Positions 43,274-50,187 of a stretch of 64,000 nt of DNA are shown in pieces. The notes under the pieces were generated by a model. The model saw only the letters and a program-made list of their open reading frames with translations, ran no database searches and had not been told where the DNA came from. Both the position numbers and the translations under genes were made by a program. This DNA comes from Prosthecochloris sp. (GTDB taxonomy: Bacteria > Bacteroidota > Chlorobiia > Chlorobiales > Chlorobiaceae): positions 48,334 through 112,333 of the forward strand of contig JADMLA020000030.1 of NCBI GenBank assembly GCA_015482705.2. The letters are read 5' to 3'. Position 1 is the stretch's first letter. The number at the start of each line of letters is the position of its first letter.

Positions 43274-43618
43274 ATGCAACCCACAGCCTGCAACAATACT
43301 TTGGATTATGGCAAAAAATCATTTGATCAGCTGATACAGGAAAGTGAAAAACCGGTTTTTGTGGATTTCTGGGCGGCTTGGTGCGGGCCGTGTACTAGCG
43401 TTTCGCCCTCGATCAAAAGGCTTGCCAGGGAATTTCAGGAAAAACTGACCGTTGTTAAAATCAACGTTGATGAGCAACCGGAAGTAGCCGCTAAATATCA
43501 GGTGCAGGGTATTCCTGCCTTGGTGCTCTTTGACAAAGGTACGATCAAATGGAGGGCGACAGGTGCGTTGCCCTATGAACATATTCGAGCAGAGGTGATC
43601 AAGTCTCTGGGAATATAG
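43274..43618 (+). CDS. Thioredoxin-family protein
   Basis: A 114-residue thioredoxin domain with the active site VDFWAAWCGPCTSVSPSIKRLA and the cis-Pro loop YQVQGIPALVLFDKG. It has no signal peptide, so it is probably a cytoplasmic disulfide reductase. A GTG at 43247 would add nine residues; the ATG at 43274 gives the usual length. Its 3' end overlaps the convergent SRPBCC gene by 20 bases. It could serve Tpx or other peroxidases, but no link is visible. Confidence 0.87.
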   Translation: MQPTACNNTLDYGKKSFDQLIQESEKPVFVDFWAAWCGPCTSVSPSIKRLAREFQEKLTVVKINVDEQPEVAAKYQVQGIPALVLFDKGTIKWRATGALPYEHIRAEVIKSLGI

Positions 43619-44105
43619 AAGAAGAGCTGCGGTTTGCGTGCTGTTCAAATTCTTCTGCAAGGTTCGTTATGTACCGATCGACAAGGTTTTCGAACTCGAA
43701 CCGGATCAATGGAGAAAGAAGCAATTCAAGGAAACCGGGCATGTTGACGGTAAGGGTGCCGAGAGATTGCAGGGTGGCCTTGCTTCCATATCGTGTTGGC
43801 ATGATTGCCCATTTTCCGCTGACAGTAGCATTGCCGATTTCTTCGACAGGTATCCAGGTGACTGTTTTTCGTTCTTTACAGGCGTTATATTTGCAGGCAT
43901 AGATGGATTGCTGAAGCGTATGTTCTCCAATGCCGATACGTTCCATTTCCCATCGCCAGGTATTGCCGCCAAGATCAACCAGTTTCTCGACTTTAGGGAA
44001 AAAAGACCCAGATTTTGCAACATCGGAAAGAAGTTCGAAAACCTCTTCGGAAGAAGCTTCGGTCTCGAGGTTCTTGCTGATATTGATTGTTACTGTAAAA
44101 GACAT
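43599..44105 (-). CDS. SRPBCC family protein (START-like lipid-binding fold)
   Basis: The 168-residue product has the SRPBCC/polyketide cyclase pattern: EASSEEVFELLSDVAKSGSFFPKVEKLVDLG near the N-terminus and ENLVDRYITNLAEEFEQHA in the C-terminal helix. It has no signal or membrane segment. Such domains bind hydrophobic ligands; the RatA-like and CoxG-like branches have varied roles. The start at 44105 (MSFTVTI) fits the first strand better than the ATG at 44123. Confidence 0.75.
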   Translation of the reverse strand: MSFTVTINISKNLETEASSEEVFELLSDVAKSGSFFPKVEKLVDLGGNTWRWEMERIGIGEHTLQQSIYACKYNACKERKTVTWIPVEEIGNATVSGKWAIMPTRYGSKATLQSLGTLTVNMPGFLELLLSPLIRFEFENLVDRYITNLAEEFEQHANRSSSSIFPET

Positions 44106-44247
44106 AGGTTCATGGATTAGCATAATCAGACCAGATGTTCGAGTAAAATATGCGATTGTATTTTGGATCTCCCAACACCGATCGATAAAAGTTGTTCAGA
44201 ATGAGCTCATCACCATTACCATCTAATATGATCCTGGAGAGACAGGT

Positions 44248-45654
44248 ATGAAAGAGAGCGGTTATGATTACCAAATAGTACGCGGATTTACGTTTTCTGC
44301 GTTATTCTGGCTGATAGTCGGTTTGATTGTAGGGCTCTGGATAGCTTTTGAAATGTTCAACCCGGTACTCAATCTTACTCCATGGCTGAGTTTCGGACGC
44401 TTGAGGGTAGTACATACCAACGGTTTGGGGCTTGGTTTCGGTTTGGCCGGTATTTTTGCCACCTCCTATTACATTCTTCAGAAGCTCACCCGGAAGTCGC
44501 TTGTTTATCCCGGTCTGGCCAAGGTACATCTTTATCTGTTCAATGCCATCATCGCGTTAGCGGCTCTCAGTCTTTTCGCAGGAATGAACACGACCAAGGA
44601 GTATGCAGAACTCGAATGGCCGCTTGATATCGCGGTGGTGGTCATGTGGGTGATCTTTGCAGTCAATGTCTTTGCAACATTGGCGAAAAGGCAGGAAAAG
44701 CAGATGTATGTTTCGCTCTGGTACATCATTGCCATGACTGTCACCATTGCCATTCTGTATATCGTCAACAACCTCGAGATACCGGTAAACTGGTTTAAAT
44801 CCTATTCGCTCTATGCGGGTGTGAACGATGCGAATGTGCAGTGGTGGTACGGTCACAATATCGTCGGTTTCATCTTCACGGTTCCGATTCTTGCGATGTT
44901 CTATTACTTCCTGCCGGTTTCGTCCGGACTTCCTCTTTTCAGTCACCGCTTGTCGATTATCTCTTTCTGGTCGCTCATATTTGCTTATCTCTGGACAGGG
45001 GCGCACCACCTCATGCTGACACCGTTGCCTGAATGGATTCAGACTGTTGCCATTGCATTCAGCATTTTCCTGATAGCACCGTCCTGGGGCTCCGTAGTCA
45101 ACGGATACTACACGCTTCGGGGAAATTGGGAACAAATGCGCTCCAACTACCTTGTGAAGTTTTTCATTGTCGGTATCACTTTTTACGGTTTGCAGACCAT
45201 ACAGGGGCCGGTCCAGGGACTGAGAACACTGAATGCTTTCTTTCATTATACCGACTGGGTTATCGGCCATGTGCATATGGGGACGATGGGCTGGGTGACC
45301 ATGACTATTTCGGCGGCTTTTTATTACATGATCCCCAAAATCACCGGGTCCAATTTATACAGTATCAGGATTGCCAATGTTCACTTCTGGCTTATTCTTG
45401 TTGGGCAGCTCATCTGGACGGTTACCATGTGGGTCGGCGGTATTCAGCAGGGCGCAATGTGGAAAGCTACCGATGCAGACGGTTCACTGACATATAATTT
45501 CCTTGACTCCATTGCTTCGCTTTATCCCTACTATAAAATCCGGTTCGCAGCGGGTATTGTTTACTTCGCAGGTATCGTTCTTTTTGCGTGGAACATTTTC
45601 ATGACGATAAGAACACCAAAAAAAGCCTTTGAACAGAACAAGGAGGGCATGTGA
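44248..45654 (+). CDS. ccoN: cbb3-type cytochrome c oxidase subunit I
   Basis: Catalytic subunit with low-spin haem b and the haem b3-CuB site. The 468-residue protein has 12 helices. Haem and copper His lie in VHTNGLGLGFGLAG, WYGHNIVGFIFTVP, TGAHHLMLTPLPEW and DWVIGHVHMGTMGWVTMTI. The ATG follows a GGAGAG site. Its stop overlaps the ATG of ccoO by one base. Confidence 0.96.
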   Translation: MKESGYDYQIVRGFTFSALFWLIVGLIVGLWIAFEMFNPVLNLTPWLSFGRLRVVHTNGLGLGFGLAGIFATSYYILQKLTRKSLVYPGLAKVHLYLFNAIIALAALSLFAGMNTTKEYAELEWPLDIAVVVMWVIFAVNVFATLAKRQEKQMYVSLWYIIAMTVTIAILYIVNNLEIPVNWFKSYSLYAGVNDANVQWWYGHNIVGFIFTVPILAMFYYFLPVSSGLPLFSHRLSIISFWSLIFAYLWTGAHHLMLTPLPEWIQTVAIAFSIFLIAPSWGSVVNGYYTLRGNWEQMRSNYLVKFFIVGITFYGLQTIQGPVQGLRTLNAFFHYTDWVIGHVHMGTMGWVTMTISAAFYYMIPKITGSNLYSIRIANVHFWLILVGQLIWTVTMWVGGIQQGAMWKATDADGSLTYNFLDSIASLYPYYKIRFAAGIVYFAGIVLFAWNIFMTIRTPKKAFEQNKEGM

Positions 45655-46325
45655 TGAGCGTTTATTCAAAACCGGCTGTTTTTGCCGTCCTTTCTGCTGT
45701 AGTGATTCTCGTTGGTACGGTGGTCACGGTTTTCATACCGTTGCTCATGCCATCGACTCAACCGGTGAGTGACTATGTCACTCCGTATACCGCCGTCGAG
45801 CTCGAAGGCAGGGATATCTATATCCGTGAAGGCTGCAACAACTGTCATACCCAGACCGTTCGTCCACTCAGAACGGAAGTGCTGCGATACGGAGAGTACT
45901 CGAAGCCGGAGGAGTTCGCTTACGATCGTCCGTTTCTCTGGGGTTCCCGCCGTACAGGGCCTGATCTTAACCGGGTAGGGGGGAAGTATCCGGATTCATG
46001 GCATTACAAGCATATGCAAAGCCCGCAAAGCATGTTTGAAAAATCGAACATGCCTCCTTATGGGTGGTTGGCGGAAAACAGGCTGGATACCCGTTATACC
46101 GTAAAAAAAATTTCTATTCTCGGTTATGGATACACTCCGGAAGAGGTTGCTCTTCAGATAGAAGAGTATACAGTAAAAGTCACCGGTCAGTCCTATGACT
46201 CAAAAGAAGCAAGAGAGGAAGTTACCCCTGAATCGTTACAGGCTGAGTTGACAGAGATGGACGCGATCATAGCGTATATGCAAAAACTGGGTAGGGATGT
46301 AAAAAAACTGGAGGCGGAACAGTGA
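45654..46325 (+). CDS. ccoO: cbb3-type cytochrome c oxidase subunit II (mono-haem)
   Basis: The 223-residue subunit has one N-terminal membrane anchor (about residues 8-30) and a periplasmic haem c site, EGCNNCHTQTVRPLRTEV. Later motifs are WGSRRTGPDLNRVGGKYPDSWHYKHMQSP and SNMPPYGWL, where Met is the axial ligand. It transfers electrons to CcoN. It is coupled to ccoN (TGATG) and to ccoQ (GTGA). Confidence 0.95.
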   Translation: MSVYSKPAVFAVLSAVVILVGTVVTVFIPLLMPSTQPVSDYVTPYTAVELEGRDIYIREGCNNCHTQTVRPLRTEVLRYGEYSKPEEFAYDRPFLWGSRRTGPDLNRVGGKYPDSWHYKHMQSPQSMFEKSNMPPYGWLAENRLDTRYTVKKISILGYGYTPEEVALQIEEYTVKVTGQSYDSKEAREEVTPESLQAELTEMDAIIAYMQKLGRDVKKLEAEQ

Positions 46326-46471
46326 GTTTTACGGTCTTGGCATACATTCTCTTCACGTTTTCACTGGTTGTTGTCTTGGTGTTTATCATAATCTATTACT
46401 ATAACCCACGGCGCAAACAAGAGGTTGAAGCTCCGAAACACAGAATGCTGGATGATGATGATGGCCGATAA
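46322..46471 (+). CDS. ccoQ: CcoQ-like small membrane subunit (49 residues)
   Basis: A GTG at 46322 overlaps the ccoO stop by four bases and opens a 49-residue frame that ends 20 bases before ccoP. It has one hydrophobic helix (about residues 3-26), then YYYNPRRKQEVEAPKHRMLDD. Position and topology are those of CcoQ (FixQ), which stabilises the oxidase complex. The last part, EAPKxRMLDDxD, is nearly the same as in the CcoS protein encoded at 52691. Confidence 0.8.
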   Translation: MSFTVLAYILFTFSLVVVLVFIIIYYYNPRRKQEVEAPKHRMLDDDDGR

Positions 46472-46491
46472 AATCAGCACAGGAGGTTTCC

Positions 46492-46956
46492 ATGAACGAT
46501 TATGACAATCCGACGGAAAGCAATAACAAGGTGCCAAAGGGTATGGCTGCTTTTTTTGTTTTTTGCATTCTTTTTGTTGTTGTGTACGTCGTTTTATATA
46601 CACCGGGTATTTCCGGGTGGTCGTACTATACACTATTTGAAAAAAGAGTATCGGAGGCTCAAGCTTTGTCAACCGATGCACAACGTGAAGCGAAAGCGTC
46701 ATACAGCGGAGATGAAGCCGCTATTGCAGAGGGGGGGGAAATCTATGCTTCGAGCTGTGCCGTTTGCCACAATGCAGATGGAACGGGTGGAATCGGCAGC
46801 AATCTTACCGGTGATCTCAAATTCGGTGGTTCGGAAGAAGAACTGTATGAATCGATTGCGGAAGGACGAGAAGGCGGGATGCCACCTTTCAAGCAACAGC
46901 TCAACGATACAAAAATACGAAAACTGATAGCTTTTCTCGAAATCCTCAGGAAGTAA
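46492..46956 (+). CDS. ccoP: cbb3-type oxidase cytochrome c subunit (short, mono-haem CcoP-like)
   Basis: The 154-residue protein has one N-terminal membrane helix (about residues 18-40) and one cytochrome c domain with YASSCAVCHNADGTGG and a Met ligand in GGMPPFKQQL. Canonical CcoP is about 300 residues with two haem c domains; here only one is present. The ATG follows AGGAGG at an ideal distance, so expression is expected. An eight-base G run lies within the gene at 46731-46738. It sits between ccoQ and ccoG. Confidence 0.9.
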   Translation: MNDYDNPTESNNKVPKGMAAFFVFCILFVVVYVVLYTPGISGWSYYTLFEKRVSEAQALSTDAQREAKASYSGDEAAIAEGGEIYASSCAVCHNADGTGGIGSNLTGDLKFGGSEEELYESIAEGREGGMPPFKQQLNDTKIRKLIAFLEILRK

Positions 46957-46965
46957 AAGATCGTT

Positions 46966-48069
46966 TTGTGGCGCACATACAGACAAGCGGTTGAGATTCT
47001 GCAGGTTCTCTTCGTTACCGGCCTGCCTTTTCTTGTCATAAACGGGCAGAGCGCTCTGCGTTTCGATATTCCGGAGCTGAAACTATACTTTTTCGGTTCG
47101 GTTATCTGGGTAAAGGAATTCTACCTGATCCTCAGCGTGATTCTTTTTTTCCTTCTTTTCATCACGTCGGTAACGGCTGTATTCGGGCGCGTCTGGTGCG
47201 GATGGCTTTGTCCGCAGACCGTCCTTCTCGACCTTTCGATGAGTATTGCGAGAATTTTCAACGGAATGTCGGTGAAAACCGTGCAACGCATTGTGCTTCT
47301 GCCGTTTTCAGCGCTGGTATCGTTAACCATACTCTGGTATTTCGTCCCTCCGGTAAAAGCGGTTCATTCGCTGTTTTCCAACACAGTCGTTACCGGTTTT
47401 TTTCTCGTACAATGGGTGGTGATTTATACGGAACTTGTCTTTCTGGGTCGCAGGTTCTGCACCACTATCTGCCCTTATGCGATGATACAGAATGCGCTTT
47501 TCGACAAGGATACTCTGGTGATCGAATATGACAAGGCCAGAGAAAGCGAGTGCATGAAATGTGATGATTGTGTCAAAGTCTGTCCGGTCGGGATCGATAT
47601 AAAAGAAGGACTGAAAACCGACTGTATCGCATGTGCCGAATGCATCGACGCCTGTACGGCGGTAACGGAAAAAAGGAACATGAAACCGTTCCCACGATAC
47701 CGAGGAAACATCCTTCGTGCCAAATCGTACTGGCTTGGTGTAGTGACGCTTCTTTCAGGGTTGACACTTGCCATTATAGTGTATGCGAGGCCTGAAGTCT
47801 CGTTTTTGGTGAATAGGGACCCGGAACGGTTACCTCAGGGAATCAACCGTTATTCCTGGACGCTATACAACAACGGAGGAAGTTCAAAGCAATTCGAGCT
47901 TTCCGTTCAGAGTGGTTTTCTGATTATCGGAGAAACTACACTGTCTGTCGAGCCATTTTCGTTTAAAAAAGGAAAAGTGCTCATCAGATCAGAGGGCGGG
48001 AAAAGCGAGGTTGTGTTCAGGGTAGAGAACGAGAAATTTTTCATAGAAAAAAAAGCGGGATTCCTATGA
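46966..48069 (+). CDS. ccoG: Cytochrome c oxidase accessory protein CcoG (RdxA/FixG)
   Basis: CcoG is a Cu2+ reductase needed for cbb3 assembly. The 367-residue membrane protein has FGRVWCGWLCPQTVLLDL (about residue 75) and FCTTICPYAMIQ, two ferredoxin-like clusters ECMKCDDCVKVCPVGID (about 196) and DCIACAECIDACTAV (about 219), then a final helix and a periplasmic domain. The last cluster motif has Thr after Cys instead of Pro. The start is a TTG at 46966, nine bases after ccoP; no ATG is in place. Confidence 0.93.
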   Translation: MWRTYRQAVEILQVLFVTGLPFLVINGQSALRFDIPELKLYFFGSVIWVKEFYLILSVILFFLLFITSVTAVFGRVWCGWLCPQTVLLDLSMSIARIFNGMSVKTVQRIVLLPFSALVSLTILWYFVPPVKAVHSLFSNTVVTGFFLVQWVVIYTELVFLGRRFCTTICPYAMIQNALFDKDTLVIEYDKARESECMKCDDCVKVCPVGIDIKEGLKTDCIACAECIDACTAVTEKRNMKPFPRYRGNILRAKSYWLGVVTLLSGLTLAIIVYARPEVSFLVNRDPERLPQGINRYSWTLYNNGGSSKQFELSVQSGFLIIGETTLSVEPFSFKKGKVLIRSEGGKSEVVFRVENEKFFIEKKAGFL

Positions 48070-48210
48070 GCTGCAATGGATTGTTGGTATGCACAACAGA
48101 GTTGAAAACAGTGGATTGTTGTGTCACAACCCTTTGTATGTGATTTTGATTCGTGAGACATGAATATCCATTTCTCAGGCTTTTGAAAAAATCCATAATT
48201 TTTCAAGACA

Positions 48211-49113
48211 GTGAGTACTATCGAAACAACAGGTAAACAGACAATACTTGTTGCCGGAGCGACTGGAAGCATCGGCGGAGGTGCAGCAATCGAGCTTGCA
48301 AAACGTGGTGCCAGGGTTGTTCTGCTCGGGCGCAAGCGCATAACCCTGGAAACCAAGGCGGATTCTATTCGTAACAGGTTATCTGAATCCGGAATAGACT
48401 GTCAGAACGGGGATATCACCACATTGGTGGTCGATTTCTCGGATATGGAGTCTGTAAAGTCAGCAGCAATGGAGGCTATGGATCGGTTTCCGGAAATTCA
48501 CGGGCTGATACTCTCCGCTGTCGTCCTGGTCCAAAATGGTCCGAGTATCCTGCCCAGTGGTCATGAGATGATGTTCGCTACAAACGTGATGGGACCGTTT
48601 TTGTTTACCCAGCAGTTGGTGGAAAGAATGGAGCAATCCGATGGATTGGTTTTGCATGTGGTTTCAACATTTTACAAAAGGATCGATTGGGAAGACCCTG
48701 AAAGTATCAGGACCCATAGAACATGGACTGCATATAACAGAACCAAGACATACAACCGGATGGTCGCAGCGGAACTGGCCAGGCGGTATGCCGGAAAGAT
48801 ATCTTCTGTTGCATTCAATCCGACGTTCATTTTTGATAAATCAGATCCGGAGCTGGAAAAACGATGGCCTTCATCCGGGTTGATGGGGATTTTCTGGCGT
48901 GTGATGACAGCGCTTTTTTCAAGACCGCCGGTAGTAGCCGGTGTGCCGATTGCGGATCTCATGCTTTCTTGTCCTGATCGTAATGCTATCAACGGGGCCA
49001 TGTTCAAATTACGTAAGCGCATTGAAAAACCCGATAGAGCAATGAATGACGAGGAATCGGGAAAAAAGCTATGGGATGCCTTGGTGAAAAAAACAGGATT
49101 GATGTCCGGATGA
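48211..49113 (+). CDS. Short-chain dehydrogenase/reductase (SDR)
   Basis: The 300-residue protein has the nucleotide-binding motif VAGATGSIGGGAAIELAKRGARVVLLGR and the catalytic YxxxK in TAYNRTKTYNRM; the usual NNAG is changed to LILSAVV. The C-terminal part has no close match I recall. It would be a soluble NAD(P)-dependent oxidoreductase. It sits within the cbb3 cluster, about 140 bases after ccoG and 210 before ccoH, with a GTG start. No role in oxidase assembly is known for SDRs. Confidence 0.83.
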   Translation: MSTIETTGKQTILVAGATGSIGGGAAIELAKRGARVVLLGRKRITLETKADSIRNRLSESGIDCQNGDITTLVVDFSDMESVKSAAMEAMDRFPEIHGLILSAVVLVQNGPSILPSGHEMMFATNVMGPFLFTQQLVERMEQSDGLVLHVVSTFYKRIDWEDPESIRTHRTWTAYNRTKTYNRMVAAELARRYAGKISSVAFNPTFIFDKSDPELEKRWPSSGLMGIFWRVMTALFSRPPVVAGVPIADLMLSCPDRNAINGAMFKLRKRIEKPDRAMNDEESGKKLWDALVKKTGLMSG

Positions 49114-49327
49114 AGGCGGATAGCCTGTTTCGAACCGTTACTGCAGAGTTTTTTCCGGTTGTTCATGATGCCTTTTTTCAGCAACGAGCAAGTACCATAA
49201 ACGCATCTTGATTGTCATGGGTTGTTTCTCGATGAGCGATCGCTTCGAAAAGGGTACATTACTGTACTATCACTGTTATGGACAGGACAGCAAGTATGTG
49301 TAAAGCCTTGACATTTTCGTTACAGCC

Positions 49328-49765
49328 ATGAAAATCTTTCTCTACGCTCTGTATACACTGTTTCTCTTCGCCATGGCGATGGGATTTTATGTTGCGTATC
49401 GCGGTGCCGAAGGGCTTGTCGAGGAAAATTACTATGAAAAGGCAACCGGCTATTTTTCCACGAAAGAGCTCGAGGATTCACTCGGGCTGAAAATTATTCT
49501 GCCCGATTCTTTAAAAAAAGGAAACAATGCGGTTGAGGTGTTTGTTTTCTTGGAGGACAGGCCGTTTTGCAGGGCGGAAGTGACTTTTTTTGCAGGAAGT
49601 GTATCACAGAAAAGCTATGATGCTGAGTATTCGATGATTGAGGATTTGCCGGGGATATATACTGCTGATGTACCTCTTCCGTTTTCGGGAAAATGGTTCG
49701 TGAGAGTCGATGTGGCAGATACAACAATTAAAACAAGCAGGCGATGGTTTACAGAAATCGAATGA
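49328..49765 (+). CDS. ccoH: CcoH/FixH family protein
   Basis: Membrane protein required to assemble cbb3 oxidase. The 145-residue product has an N-terminal helix (about residues 4-24) and the family motif AEGLVEENYYEKATGY, then a periplasmic beta domain ending VDVADTTIKTSRRWF. Its stop overlaps the next gene by four bases (ATGA). Confidence 0.88.
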   Translation: MKIFLYALYTLFLFAMAMGFYVAYRGAEGLVEENYYEKATGYFSTKELEDSLGLKIILPDSLKKGNNAVEVFVFLEDRPFCRAEVTFFAGSVSQKSYDAEYSMIEDLPGIYTADVPLPFSGKWFVRVDVADTTIKTSRRWFTEIE

Positions 49766-50187
49766 AACATGGGTGGCTGTGGAGCTGCTCATTGTACCTT
49801 GTTCTTGCTCTTGTAAGCTGCTCATCCGGAACGGATGCAATACCGGACTGTGATCCTCATGCAGGAACCTGTACGAAACAGGCCGGTGATTATACGATAA
49901 TGCTCGATATCTCACCGAAGCCAGTGCCGCACATGAAAGAATTGACTTTCGAGCTGAGCTTTTCCAGCGATTCCCCGCCAATTTCATCGGATACCCTGTT
50001 ACTCGATCTTTCCATGCCGGGTATGGATATGGGAAAAAATGAAGTCGTGCTTCGAAGAGTTGGAGAGAGTCGGTACAGCGGAAAAGGTATCATTGTCAAA
50101 TGCCCGAGCGGCAGGACTCTGTGGCGGGCTACGCTGTTGCTTTCCGAAAATCTGAAACCGGCATATACCTTCAATGTCAGAGACTGA
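49762..50187 (+). CDS. Lipoprotein with a YtkA/FixH-like domain
   Basis: The 141-residue protein has a lipoprotein signal (LVLALVSCSSG; Cys near residue 20) and a YtkA-like beta domain with LDLSMPGMDMGKNEVVLRRVGESRYSGKG. The Met-rich MPGMDMG resembles copper-binding or copper-chaperone motifs in such proteins, but that role is inference. Its start overlaps ccoH by four bases and its end overlaps ccoI by 14 bases, so it belongs to the assembly set. A Cys/His-containing segment DPHAGTC lies near the N-terminus. Confidence 0.72.
   Translation: MKHGWLWSCSLYLVLALVSCSSGTDAIPDCDPHAGTCTKQAGDYTIMLDISPKPVPHMKELTFELSFSSDSPPISSDTLLLDLSMPGMDMGKNEVVLRRVGESRYSGKGIIVKCPSGRTLWRATLLLSENLKPAYTFNVRD

Noticed and set aside
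44828..45497. Plus-strand reading frames inside ccoN
   Set aside because: They are shadows of the strongly conserved ccoN frame.
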